Origin: Gordonia hankookensis
GTDB taxonomy: Bacteria; Actinomycetota; Actinomycetes; Mycobacteriales; Mycobacteriaceae
Direction: 5' to 3'
DNA: 64,000 bases
Assembly: GCF_014673215.1 (NCBI RefSeq)
Contig: NZ_JACWMS010000002.1
Coordinates: forward strand, 620,001-684,000
The notes below the pieces were generated by a model. The model was given only the letters and a program-made list of their open reading frames with translations. It was not told the DNA's origin and did no database searches. How positions within the stretch are numbered: position 1 is the first letter of the stretch; every line of letters begins with the position of its first letter. Positions 52,104 through 61,162 of the stretch are shown piece by piece. Position numbers and translations under genes: made by a program.

Positions 52104-53121
52104 TGCTTGTCCCCCTCAGCTGTTCGAGACCTGCGGCGATGAATTCCGCGGTCGCCTCACCGGCGCTCTCGGCGCCGTCGGACGATGCGCCGGCACGCGC
52201 CCGATGCGCAATGCCCTCCGCGACCACTCCGAGCTTCAGATTCGCCAGGGCCAGGTAGAAGTCCCAGTCCCCCAGGTCACGTCCGGTCCGCGTGGCGTAG
52301 CGCTGCGCGATGTCGTCGGCCGACGGATAGCGATCGCTGGTCCAGGCCGCTTCGAAGCCGACCACCTGGTCGAAACCGGGACGGCGGTACACACACATGA
52401 GCGCGATATCGGTGAGCGGGTCGCCGAGCGTCGACAACTCCCAATCCACCACCGCCCGGACAACTCCCGGGTCGTCGGCCGATGTGATGGTGTTGTCCAC
52501 CCGGTAATCGCCATGCACGATGGTGTTGCGCGCCTCGGTCGGGACGCGCTCGGCCAGTGCGGTGACGAGCCTGTCGACATCGTCGAGTTCGCGGCTCTTC
52601 ACGTGCCCCCACTGACGGGCCCACAGCTTCACCTGACGTGCGACGAAGCCATCCGGCCGACCGAACTCGCCGAGTCCGACAGCCTGGTAGTCGACCTCGT
52701 GCAGCCGGGCCAGCGTCTCCACGAGACCATCGGCGTTGCGTTCGACATCACTGTCCGACAGCGCCTTCAGATCATCGGCGGTCCGGATGACCGGCCCGTC
52801 GACGAACTCGACCACCGTGAACGGAGCGCCGAACACCTCGCCGTCGGAGTCGATCGCGACGGTGCGCGCCACCGGGACGTCGGTGTGCTGGAGGGCACTC
52901 GTCACGGCCCATTCGCGGTTCATGTCATGTGCCGACGGGGTGAGCCCACTCGTCGGCGGGCGCCGCACCACCCAGTGCGTCCGATCATCGCGCACACTGA
53001 AGGTCAGATTGGATTTGCCGCCACTGATGAGATCCACGTGGAGCCCGCCGACCACGTCGACTCCTCGGCCTACCAGGAAGTCCCGCAGCAGAACCGAATT
53101 GAGTGCCGGATGTTCGCTCAC
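52093..53121 (-). CDS. Aminoglycoside-phosphotransferase-like kinase (ACAD10/11 N-domain type)
   Basis: 342 residues from GTG 53121, overlapping the dehydrogenase stop in GTGA. Nucleotide-binding GGKSNLTF, catalytic IVHGDYRVDNTI (HGDxxxxN) and metal site VVDWELSTLGDP are intact. In human ACAD10/ACAD11 such a kinase is fused to an acyl-CoA dehydrogenase and phosphorylates 4-hydroxy acyl-CoAs so they can enter beta-oxidation. Here the two are separate but coupled genes. That function is inferred, not shown. Confidence 0.9.
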   Translation of the reverse strand: MSEHPALNSVLLRDFLVGRGVDVVGGLHVDLISGGKSNLTFSVRDDRTHWVVRRPPTSGLTPSAHDMNREWAVTSALQHTDVPVARTVAIDSDGEVFGAPFTVVEFVDGPVIRTADDLKALSDSDVERNADGLVETLARLHEVDYQAVGLGEFGRPDGFVARQVKLWARQWGHVKSRELDDVDRLVTALAERVPTEARNTIVHGDYRVDNTITSADDPGVVRAVVDWELSTLGDPLTDIALMCVYRRPGFDQVVGFEAAWTSDRYPSADDIAQRYATRTGRDLGDWDFYLALANLKLGVVAEGIAHRARAGASSDGAESAGEATAEFIAAGLEQLRGTSNVG

Positions 53122-54350
53122 CGGTTCGACTCCGACGCAGCGGCGTCTGCCGACCGGGCCGCTTTGCGGGCCCGGCCGATCGCACGGCGCGCGATCGCCC
53201 ACCGGTGCACCTCCGACGGACCGTCGTAGATCCGGAACGGGCGCAGTTCACGCTGCAGCCGCGCCAATGGCAGGTCGTCGGAGACGCCCATTCCGCCACA
53301 CATCTGGATACTGCGATCGGCGATCCGCGTGTATGCCTCCGCGGCAAAGGTCTTGGCGATCGACGTCTCGTTCGACGCGTGGTTACCCAGGTCGAGTTCG
53401 TGGCAGGCCTTGACCAGCAGTGCGGTACTGGCGGCGAGGTCGATCTCGTTGTCGGCGACCATCTGCTGGATCATGCCGAGGTCACCGAGCTTGCCGCCGA
53501 ACCCTTCTCGTCGTGACACGTAGTCGACGGCGACGTCGTGACAACGCTGCGCCGAGCCGAACCATCGCATCACGTGGGTCATCCGCGCCGGGCCCAAGCG
53601 CACCTGCGCATAGCGGTAGCCCTCGTCGACCTCGCCGAGGATGTCCTCGTCCGGGACGAAGACATCGGTGAAGCTGACCTCACAGTGCCCGCCGATCATC
53701 GAGCGGTCCGTCGTCACGATATGGCGATCCACGGAGATACCGGCGGTCTCTGCCGGAGCGAGGAACATCGTCGCACCGCCTCGGTCGCCGGGTGCCCCTG
53801 CGGTCCGAGCCATGATGATGAAGAACCCGGCCCCCTCGGCGCCGGTGATGAAGCGCTTCTCGCCGTTGATCTTCCAGCCGCCGTCAACCTTGACGGCACT
53901 GGTGCGCAAGGCATTGGGATCCGAACCCGCCCCCGGGGAGGGCTCGGTCATCGCGAACGCCGACCGGACGTCACCGGTCGCGAGAGGGGCGAGATACCTG
54001 TGCTTCTGCTCATCGCTCGCGACGTGCGCGAGCATGTGGACATTACCCTCGTCCGGCGCACCGATGTGCAGTGCAACCGGCCCGAACGTCGAGTATCCGG
54101 CAGCCGCGAAAACCGGTGCCCGGTCGGACATGTTCAGGCCGAGCCCGCCGAACTCCACCGGCGCGTGCGGCGCGAAGATCCCCTCCGCCTTCGCCTTGGC
54201 GTTGAGTTCCCGACGCAGTTCGTCACCACCGGCCGCGGTGATGTCTCCGCCATGGGCGTTCTCGATCGGCAGGACGTGGTCGCGCACGAATCGGCTCGTC
54301 TTGTCGACGATCGCCGAGACGTCCGGGGCGTAGCTCAGGTCAACGGGCAT
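53118..54350 (-). CDS. Acyl-CoA dehydrogenase (ACAD10/11-like)
   Basis: 410-residue flavoenzyme. FAD/substrate motifs AFAMTEPSPGAGSDP and NGEKRFITGA are present, with the C-terminal QMCGGMGVSDDLPLARLQRE and DGPSEVHRWAIARRAIGRA. ATG 54350 follows GAGGAG. First gene of a three-gene operon with the APH-like kinase and SDR. A palindrome that suits a TetR protein lies about 20 bp upstream. Probable role: oxidation of unusual, possibly hydroxylated, acyl-CoAs. Confidence 0.93.
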   Translation of the reverse strand: MPVDLSYAPDVSAIVDKTSRFVRDHVLPIENAHGGDITAAGGDELRRELNAKAKAEGIFAPHAPVEFGGLGLNMSDRAPVFAAAGYSTFGPVALHIGAPDEGNVHMLAHVASDEQKHRYLAPLATGDVRSAFAMTEPSPGAGSDPNALRTSAVKVDGGWKINGEKRFITGAEGAGFFIIMARTAGAPGDRGGATMFLAPAETAGISVDRHIVTTDRSMIGGHCEVSFTDVFVPDEDILGEVDEGYRYAQVRLGPARMTHVMRWFGSAQRCHDVAVDYVSRREGFGGKLGDLGMIQQMVADNEIDLAASTALLVKACHELDLGNHASNETSIAKTFAAEAYTRIADRSIQMCGGMGVSDDLPLARLQRELRPFRIYDGPSEVHRWAIARRAIGRARKAARSADAAASESNR

Positions 54351-54368
54351 CGGATCTCCTCATGGTTC

Positions 54369-54390
54369 GCCGACCGAGCGATCGTTCGGC
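54369..54390. promoter_or_regulatory. TetR-type operator upstream of the acyl-CoA dehydrogenase operon
   Basis: ccgagcgatcgttcgg (54374-54389) is palindromic except for one G/T pair of positions. It is nested in gccga...tcggc arms (54369-54373 and 54386-54390). It lies 19 bp upstream of the dehydrogenase ATG. The adjacent TetR gene is the likely source of the repressor. Confidence 0.55.
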
Positions 54391-54453
54391 GACCGTCACG
54401 ATGCCAGCCGGAACCGCGACGGTCAAGTCAGGAGGAGGCCACCAGTGGCCGCA

Positions 54454-55119
54454 TCAGCCCGACCCTACGTCGGTGCGGTACCCGACGAGAGCACGCGCGA
54501 GCTGCAGGTTGCGGGAGATGAGTTCGTCGGCGCCGAGCTCACCGTCGAGTTTGAACCATGTCGACACCCCGACACACATCGTCGCGACGGCCCGACTCGC
54601 ATCCTTGGGATACCGGGTGGAGAACACCCCGGCCTCCACCCCGGCGAACACCACCTCGTCGACCATGTGCTGTTGCCGGTCTCGGTGCCCGATGTAGGTC
54701 TGCCGGTAGCTGTCGTCGAGACTGCGGATCTCGGTGGACCCCACGAACGCCTGTTCGCGCCGGTACATGTGGAACCTCAGGAGCGACTCGACAACGGCGT
54801 CGAACTGGTCCACCGGACGGTCACCCGCCTCGGCGATGGCACGTTCGGACCGACTCAGCAGGTCGGTCATGGTGCGTTCCAGCAGACCCTGGAGCAACGA
54901 CTGTTTCGACGGATAGTGGTGATAGAGCCCTGGTACAGAAAGATTCGCGCGCGAGGCGATCTCTCGCACCGACGTTCCGTGATAACCCTGCTCGGCGAAC
55001 GCGGCCAGCGCCGCGGCCAACGGCACCGGGAGCTCCGGCTCACCGTAGTCTCGCCATTCGCCGATGGAGTGTGGACGCACCTCCGCCTCGCCGGCTCCAC
55101 TACTCATGGCATCCAACAT
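54454..55119 (-). CDS. TetR family transcriptional regulator
   Basis: 221 residues from ATG 55119, which has GAGGA eight bases upstream; a longer GTG start at 55155 is possible. The helix-turn-helix reads FAEQGYHGTSVREIASRANL and continues LYHHYPSKQSLLQGLLERT. The ligand domain follows. It lies 103 bp upstream of the acyl-CoA dehydrogenase operon on the same strand, with a palindrome in that gap, so control of that operon is the simplest reading. Confidence 0.9.
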   Translation of the reverse strand: MLDAMSSGAGEAEVRPHSIGEWRDYGEPELPVPLAAALAAFAEQGYHGTSVREIASRANLSVPGLYHHYPSKQSLLQGLLERTMTDLLSRSERAIAEAGDRPVDQFDAVVESLLRFHMYRREQAFVGSTEIRSLDDSYRQTYIGHRDRQQHMVDEVVFAGVEAGVFSTRYPKDASRAVATMCVGVSTWFKLDGELGADELISRNLQLARALVGYRTDVGSG

Positions 55120-55167
55120 AGCGTCCTCGTGGGTATGGCGGTGCGGCGGTGACACATGTACCGATCG

Positions 55168-55836
55168 CTAAGCACCGAACCGTTCTACGCCGTCGGCGAT
55201 GGCCATCATCAGCCCGACGCTGACCTCGACGACGCCGTCGCGGTCGAGGTACAGGTGACCGTCGAGCCACGCGGCCAGCAGGTGGGCGAGACCACCCACC
55301 TGGAAATGGGCTGCAGCCAGAGCCTTCGGATGCGACCTGACCTCCAACACCCCCGACGCCGACTGCAACGTCAGTCCGGCGAACAGGGCGGTGGACTCCA
55401 TCCGCTTGGCCGCGATGGTCGGGCTGAGCAATGACTGGGAGAACAGCAGACGCCCCTTGCGGCGGTCCTCGTCGATGATGCGCACGATGGTGGCGATCGC
55501 ACCGGCGACTTTGCCCTCGACCCCATCACCCGCGTCGAAAGCGGCGAGCGCATCCTCGGAGATCTCGGCGATCACCTCGTCGAACGTGGCACTCACCAGC
55601 GCCTCGATCGAATCGAAGCTCTCGTAGAAGTAGCGCGTGGTGAGACCCGCCTCCCGGCACACACCGCGTACCGTGACCGACCCGCCGTCCGAGGCACCGA
55701 GCAGTTCGAGTGCGGCGTCGACCAGTGTGGCCCGACGGCGGGCGACGCGGCTGCCGCCGTCCTCACCGCCGTAGGCACGCAATCTACCGCCGGTAGTCGA
55801 TGAGCCGGTCGACCCGGTCTCGGAGGTGCTCGCCAC
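55168..55836 (-). CDS. TetR family transcriptional regulator
   Basis: 222 residues from GTG 55836. The helix-turn-helix at about 33-80 reads ALELLGASDGGSVTVRGVCR then TTRYFYESFDSIEALVSATF. It is divergent from the MpaB-like oxygenase gene across 108 bp, which contains a loose dyad around gaattc (55898). It is therefore a candidate regulator of that gene. It is 48 bp upstream of the other TetR gene, and the two may share a transcript. Confidence 0.9.
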   Translation of the reverse strand: MASTSETGSTGSSTTGGRLRAYGGEDGGSRVARRRATLVDAALELLGASDGGSVTVRGVCREAGLTTRYFYESFDSIEALVSATFDEVIAEISEDALAAFDAGDGVEGKVAGAIATIVRIIDEDRRKGRLLFSQSLLSPTIAAKRMESTALFAGLTLQSASGVLEVRSHPKALAAAHFQVGGLAHLLAAWLDGHLYLDRDGVVEVSVGLMMAIADGVERFGA

Positions 55837-55944
55837 GTGTCCATCTTGACACCGATGACCATGACATCGTTGAATGAAAGAGAATACGCACGTTGTCAGA
55901 ATTCGTGACGGTCATGATCTGTCCGAGCAAACATGGGAGACCTG

Positions 55945-56862
55945 GTGAGCACTGAACCGATCGTCGACGTCGAGGTCGATGTGCCGACTGCGTACTCGGC
56001 GGCCGCGCCGGACACCGAGTACCTGCCCCCTGCGGCCCGAATGACCCGCGGCGAACTCGATGCCCTGCCGACCCGGATGAACGAGATGAAGGGCATCTCC
56101 GCTCTCGCCGGACCGGCCAACGTGATCATGCAGCTCGCCATGCCCGCGGTCGGATACGGCGTGTACGAGAGCCGGGTCGACAGCGGCAACTTGTTCAAGC
56201 ACCCGATCAAGCGCACCCGCACCACACTGAGCTACCTCGCCGTCGCGGCCATGGGCAGTCCGGCCGACCGCAAGGCCTACCGCAAGGCGGTGGGCAAGGC
56301 ACACGCGAAGGTGCGGTCGACTGCGGACAGTCCGGTGAAGTACAACGCCTTCGACCCCCGGCTACAGCTGTGGGTGGCCGCCTGCCTCTACAAAGGCTGG
56401 GAGGACATGCAGCGGATCTACGGAGATCCCGCCGACATCACCGAAGAGGCCTATCAGAACGGCGCGGTACTCGGCACCACGCTGCAGGTGCCGCGCGAGA
56501 TGTGGCCGGCGACCCGGGCCGATTTCGAGACGTATTGGAACGAGACCGTCGAGGGCTTCGAGATCGATCCGGTCATCCGCGAACACCTGATGAGCATCAC
56601 TCGCGCGGAGTTCATGCCGCGCTGGTTCAGCGTGCTGGTGGGCTGGTGGTTCGAGCTGCTGACCATCGGCTTCCTGCCGGAGAACTTCCGCGACAAGATG
56701 GGCCTCGAGTTCAAGCCCTGGCAACGCGTCGTGTTCGACACGCACAACCGGGTCGCCCGCGCCATCTGTAATCGGCTCCCGAAACCCATGCGCGAGTTCC
56801 CGTTCAACCTGTTGCTGTGGGATGTGCGCTTCCGGATCCGGACCAAACGACCGTTGGTCTGA
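55945..56862 (+). CDS. Oxygenase MpaB family protein (DUF2236)
   Basis: 305 residues from GTG 55945, with GGGAGA six bases upstream (ATG 55933 is in frame). The fold family includes fungal MpaB and the bacterial rubber oxygenase Lcp, which bind b-type haem. The core motif usually read as W-V-H-x-x-L appears as LQLWVAACLYKG, without the His. Other parts (YGDPADITEEAY, RAEFMPRWFSVLVG) fit the family. There is no Tat signal, so it is probably cytosolic or membrane-associated. Substrate unknown. Confidence 0.8.
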   Translation: MSTEPIVDVEVDVPTAYSAAAPDTEYLPPAARMTRGELDALPTRMNEMKGISALAGPANVIMQLAMPAVGYGVYESRVDSGNLFKHPIKRTRTTLSYLAVAAMGSPADRKAYRKAVGKAHAKVRSTADSPVKYNAFDPRLQLWVAACLYKGWEDMQRIYGDPADITEEAYQNGAVLGTTLQVPREMWPATRADFETYWNETVEGFEIDPVIREHLMSITRAEFMPRWFSVLVGWWFELLTIGFLPENFRDKMGLEFKPWQRVVFDTHNRVARAICNRLPKPMREFPFNLLLWDVRFRIRTKRPLV

Positions 56863-56885
56863 GCTTCTCTGCTGCGGGACCCGGG

Positions 56886-56991
56886 GGTCTCGATACGCTG
56901 CCTCGCTCCGCTCGGAAGCTACTCGACCAGCAGTACGTCCCCTCCGCCGGTCGAGTAGACGACGAGCGCAGCGAGGAGTCGTATCGAGACC
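56886..56991. repeat. Dispersed palindromic repeat, copy A
   Basis: Opens ggtctcgatacg, runs through cctcgctccgctcgg and tactcgacc, then mirrors them as ggtcgagtag, cgagcgcagcgagg and cgtatcgagacc. The whole unit folds into a long hairpin. It lies between the MpaB-like gene and the MMPL gene (gap 56863-57261), where nothing else is seen apart from copy B and the MMPL ribosome site. Confidence 0.9.
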
Positions 56992-57034
56992 AGCAGGACA
57001 TCACCTCCCGACCAGCAGGACATCCCCACCCGGG

Positions 57035-57162
57035 GGTCTCGATACGCTGCCTCGCTCCGCTCGGAAGCTACTCGACCAGCAGTACGTCCCCTCCCGACCA
57101 GCAGGACGTCCCACCCGCCGGTCGAGTAGACGACGAGCGCAGCGAGGAGTCGTATCGAGACC
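57035..57162. repeat. Dispersed palindromic repeat, copy B
   Basis: Nearly identical in both halves to copy A, with a longer middle (gaccagcaggacgtccc insert). The two copies are in tandem, 44 bp apart, joined by gaccagcaggacat repeats. This suggests local duplication of the element. Confidence 0.9.
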
Positions 57163-57261
57163 AACAGCGACATCCCTCCCGCTGCCCTGAGTGGCCGCTG
57201 TCACACACGTGTCCGGGGCGGAGCCCGATACGCTGACTGTCACATCGATTGGGAGGTCGCC

Positions 57262-59502
57262 GTGGCGTTGTGGTTGTACCGGCTCGGGCGTTTCACGTTC
57301 CGGCACAAGTGGTGGTTCGTCGGACTATGGCTCGCCGTGATCATCGCGCTCGGCGCGATCGTCAGCGCGGTCGCACCCAAGTTCTCCACCGACTTCGAAC
57401 TGCCGGGCACCGACTCGGACCGTGCGATGTCGGTGATGAAGTCCGACTTCTCGGCGATCAACGACCAGCAACTCAAGGCGTCGACCAGCATCCTGGTGGC
57501 CGCCGACGACGGCCTCGCCAACCACACCCAGCAGATCGACGCCCTGGTCGAGAAGGCCCGGACCCTGCCCAAGGTCCTGGAGCCGCAGACCATCGCCAAT
57601 CCGGTGACCGCAGCGCAGCAGAATCCCGCGATGGCGTCGGCCGTCCTCGGCGACAACGGCAAGGTCGGCCTGATCCAGATCCGTCAGGACATCCCGGTCC
57701 AGGACCTGACTGGTGCGGACATGCAACAGTTCCAGGATCTGCTGGCCGAATTCCGCGGCGGCGGCCTCGACGTCGAGGGCACCGGTTCCCTGATGCAGGT
57801 GTTCGAGCAGGGTGGGGTGTCCGAACTGCTCGGCTTCGCGGTCGCCTTCGTGATCATGATTGTCGCGTTCGGCGCGCTGATCGCCGCCTTCATCCCGATC
57901 GTCACCGGCATCCTCGGTGTGGGTATCACCATTCTCTTGGTCACGTTGAGCGCCAAGATCATCGACGTCCAGCAGAGCGCGACCACGATCATCACGATGC
58001 TCGGCATCGCGGTGTCGATCGACTACGCCCTGTTCATCGTGTCCCGCTATCGATCCGAGCTGAATCTCGGCGGCAGTCGTGAGGCCGCGGTCGGACGGGC
58101 GGTCGGGACCGCGGGGTCGGCTGTCGTGTTCGCGGGCCTGACGGTGATGATCGCGGTCGCCGCGCTCGCCGTGGTCGGAATCCCGTTCATCACCCAGATG
58201 GGTGTCGCCGCAGCCGTCGCCGTCCTCGTCGCGGTGCTGGGCGCCATCACCTTGATCCCTGCCCTCCTCGGCGCCTTCGGCCGATTCGCATTCACACCGC
58301 GCATCCCGGGTATCCGGCACGGCGACGAACCCGACTCGCAGCCGTCGAACGGCTTGCGGTTCGCGCGGTTCGTCACCCGCTACCCGCTGCCGGTGGCCAT
58401 CATCGGTCTCATTCTCCTGGCCGTCGCCGCGATCCCGATGACCAAGATGGAACTCGGGATGGAGTCGACCACCGACAGCGAATACGCTGCCACCCAGCTC
58501 CTCAACCGTGGCTTCGGCGAGGGCGTGAACGGCCCGCTCCTGGTGGTCGTCAGCGATGCAGACGGCGGCGACGTGGCACCCGCGGCGAACGCCGTCGTCG
58601 ACAAGGTCAAGACCCTCGACAACGTCGCCAATCCGGCCCAGATCACCTGGATCGGCAACGGCACCGACCCAGCGAATCCGCAGGCGGGCGCGAACGCCGC
58701 ACTCATATCGGTCACCCCGCAGCAGTCACCGAGTGGTCCGCAGACCCACGACCTGATGGAACAGATCCGCGACTACGGCGCGACGTCGCCAGACGGCGCC
58801 ACCGTCAACGTCGGCGGACAGACCGCGATCATGTCGGACATCTCGTCGAAGCTCAGTTCGGCGTTGATCCCGTTCCTGGTCGTCGTGGTCGGGTTGGCCT
58901 TCATCATCCTGACCATCGTCTTCCGGTCCTTGCTGGTCCCGCTCATCGCGACCATCGGTTTCCTGTTCTCGGTGTGCGCGACATTCGGCGCGACCGTGGC
59001 GATCTTCCAGGAGGGCGATTTCGGCCTGATCGACCACACCAAACCGATCATCTCGTTCCTGCCGATCTTCCTGGTGGGCGTGGTGTTCGGCCTGGCGATG
59101 GACTATCAGGTGTTCCTGGTGACCCGAATGCGTGAGGAATACGTACACGGCGTCTCGGCCAAGGAGTCCGTCATCGTCGGATATCAGCACGGTGCCCGGG
59201 TGGTCGCGTCGGCGGCGGTCATCATGATCTCGGTGTTCGCGGCGTTCATGCTGGCACCGGACACCATCGCGAAGATGATGGGCTTCGCACTCGCCGCCGC
59301 GGTCTTCTTCGACGCGTTCATCATCCGGATGGCCGTGGTTCCCGCGGTCATCACGCTGCTCGGCGACACCGCGTGGAAGCTCCCCCGGTGGCTCGACCGC
59401 ATCGTGCCCAACGTCGACGTCGAGGGCTCCGCCATCCGCGAGATCCCGATCGAGACCCAAGTGGATCCGGATCTCTGGGAGCCCGAGCCGGCGAAGGTGT
59501 GA
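57262..59502 (+). CDS. MMPL family (RND) transporter
   Basis: 746 residues from GTG 57262 with GGGAGG at 57251-57256. Twelve predicted helices in two halves. Proton-relay Asp-Tyr pairs are in AVSIDYALFIVSRYRSEL (about residue 254) and GLAMDYQVFLVTRMREEY (about 614). The short C-terminal tail ends in a Trp-Glu-Pro-rich stretch. It resembles single-gene MMPL exporters found across actinobacteria and lacks an MmpS partner. Substrate unknown. Confidence 0.92.
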   Translation: MALWLYRLGRFTFRHKWWFVGLWLAVIIALGAIVSAVAPKFSTDFELPGTDSDRAMSVMKSDFSAINDQQLKASTSILVAADDGLANHTQQIDALVEKARTLPKVLEPQTIANPVTAAQQNPAMASAVLGDNGKVGLIQIRQDIPVQDLTGADMQQFQDLLAEFRGGGLDVEGTGSLMQVFEQGGVSELLGFAVAFVIMIVAFGALIAAFIPIVTGILGVGITILLVTLSAKIIDVQQSATTIITMLGIAVSIDYALFIVSRYRSELNLGGSREAAVGRAVGTAGSAVVFAGLTVMIAVAALAVVGIPFITQMGVAAAVAVLVAVLGAITLIPALLGAFGRFAFTPRIPGIRHGDEPDSQPSNGLRFARFVTRYPLPVAIIGLILLAVAAIPMTKMELGMESTTDSEYAATQLLNRGFGEGVNGPLLVVVSDADGGDVAPAANAVVDKVKTLDNVANPAQITWIGNGTDPANPQAGANAALISVTPQQSPSGPQTHDLMEQIRDYGATSPDGATVNVGGQTAIMSDISSKLSSALIPFLVVVVGLAFIILTIVFRSLLVPLIATIGFLFSVCATFGATVAIFQEGDFGLIDHTKPIISFLPIFLVGVVFGLAMDYQVFLVTRMREEYVHGVSAKESVIVGYQHGARVVASAAVIMISVFAAFMLAPDTIAKMMGFALAAAVFFDAFIIRMAVVPAVITLLGDTAWKLPRWLDRIVPNVDVEGSAIREIPIETQVDPDLWEPEPAKV

Positions 59503-59546
59503 CGCGCCCTCCTCGCCGGTCGAGTGGCTGACGACAGACCGCGCCC

Positions 59547-60167
59547 TCACACCGACGCGATCAGCATCGCCCCCATCGCGAGCATCACCACCGCGACGAT
59601 CGCATCGAGCACCCGCCACGACCTCGGGGACGCGAAGTGGCGGGCCAGCTTGGTGGCTCCCCCACCGAGGGAGGCGAACCACAGGAGGCTCGCGAGGCAC
59701 GCACCGATGGCGAACGCCCACTTCGCATTTCCGTGGCTGTTCGCGATGGCCCCCATGGTGAGCACCGTGTCCAGATAGACGTGCGGGTTGAGCCACGTGA
59801 GGGCCAGCGTCATCCCCACCGCCGCCCACCGGCTCACCGTGTTCGCCTCGCCCGCATTGGTCACGATGGCCTCGCTGCTCCGCAGGCACCGACGTGCCGC
59901 CATCAGCCCGAGCACGATGACATAACCGCCGCCGACGACTTTCGCGATCGTCACCACTGCCGGGTGAGCGGAGACAAGGGCGCCGAGCCCGGCGACACCC
60001 GCGAGGATCAGGACGACGTCGGAGATCGCGCACACCGCGACGACCGGGATCACATGCGCGCGGGCCACACCCTGCCGGATGACGAAGACGTTCTGCGGAC
60101 CGATGGCGATGATCAGCCCGGCGCCGGTCAGCAACCCGGCGATGGCGGCAAGGACATACGTACTCAT
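59547..60167 (-). CDS. lysE: LysE-family amino acid exporter
   Basis: 206 residues from ATG 60167 (the frame opens further upstream at 60218). Five to six hydrophobic segments and the family motif GLIIAIGPQNVFVIRQG are present. The second-half motif ALTWLNPHVYLDTVLTMG is typical of LysE/ArgO. Exports basic amino acids such as lysine or arginine. The divergent LysG-type regulator gene 80 bp away completes the classic lysE-lysG pair. Confidence 0.93.
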   Translation of the reverse strand: MSTYVLAAIAGLLTGAGLIIAIGPQNVFVIRQGVARAHVIPVVAVCAISDVVLILAGVAGLGALVSAHPAVVTIAKVVGGGYVIVLGLMAARRCLRSSEAIVTNAGEANTVSRWAAVGMTLALTWLNPHVYLDTVLTMGAIANSHGNAKWAFAIGACLASLLWFASLGGGATKLARHFASPRSWRVLDAIVAVVMLAMGAMLIASV

Positions 60168-60247
60168 GGCGACGACGGTAAAGACGTCAGGCACAACAAT
60201 CCAGCGAATGTTTTTCATGAATCATCAGAGCAACTTAAGATCGACGG

Positions 60248-61162
60248 ATGGAGATCAGCCAGGAAGGCCTGCAGACCCTCGCCGCGGTTCTCCGTGAGGG
60301 CACCTTCGACGCGGCGGCGACATCGCTGCACATCACTCCATCCGCGGTCAGCCAGCGGATCAAGGCCCTCGAGACCTCGGTCGGACGAGTCGTCCTGCGC
60401 CGGACCAAACCGGCCACGGCCACGCCCGACGGTGAGGTGCTCGTCCGCCTCGCCAAACAATGGGAGCTGCTGCTCGAGGAGACCCGCGCCGAACTCATCG
60501 GCAGTGGGACGGACGAGGACTCCGCCCGCATCCACCTCCCAATCGCGGCGAACGCGGACTCGTTGGCCACCTGGTTCCTCCCGGTGCTCGCGCAGATGCA
60601 TCACGAGCACCCGGTCGCCATCGAGGTGGTGCGTGACGACGAGAGCCAGAACACCCGGTTCCTCCGGTCCGGAGAAGTCCTCGCCGCCATCACCTCGGAC
60701 CCACTCGGCATCCGCGGCTGCACCACCCGGGCACTCGGGTCGATGCGCTATCTGCCCGTCGCCACACCGGATTTCGTGGCCCGTTGGCTCCCCGACGGCC
60801 CGACTGCCGAGGCGCTGTCACGCGCCCCGATGGTACTGTTCGACCGCAACGACTACATCCAGCGGGATGTGCTGACAACTCTTGCCGCGCAGCCGGTCTC
60901 ACCACCGATCAGCTACATCCCCGCCTCCACCGAGTTCCACCTCGCCGTGCAACTCGGCGTCGGCTGGGGTGCGGTGCCGGAGGCCCAGATCGCCGATGCG
61001 CTCGACGCGGGCCGGGTGATCCCGATCGTCGACCACCACGTCGACGTCCCGCTGTACTGGCAATACTGGAAACTCAGTTCGCCGATCCTCGACGCCCTGA
61101 CCGAACTCACCGTCGCCGCGGCCGCCGAGCACCTCGTGGCGCCACCGGGCCCCCTCAGGTGA
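60248..61162 (+). CDS. lysG: LysR-type regulator, LysG/ArgP
   Basis: 304 residues. The helix-turn-helix at the N-terminus reads LREGTFDAAATSLHITPSAV then SQRIKALETSVGRVVLRRTK, as in ArgP/LysG. The effector domain begins near residue 98 (IHLPIAANADSLATWFLPVL), also as in the family. It should activate the divergent exporter gene when lysine or arginine builds up. The last 8 bp overlap the convergent MFS gene. Confidence 0.94.
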   Translation: MEISQEGLQTLAAVLREGTFDAAATSLHITPSAVSQRIKALETSVGRVVLRRTKPATATPDGEVLVRLAKQWELLLEETRAELIGSGTDEDSARIHLPIAANADSLATWFLPVLAQMHHEHPVAIEVVRDDESQNTRFLRSGEVLAAITSDPLGIRGCTTRALGSMRYLPVATPDFVARWLPDGPTAEALSRAPMVLFDRNDYIQRDVLTTLAAQPVSPPISYIPASTEFHLAVQLGVGWGAVPEAQIADALDAGRVIPIVDHHVDVPLYWQYWKLSSPILDALTELTVAAAAEHLVAPPGPLR

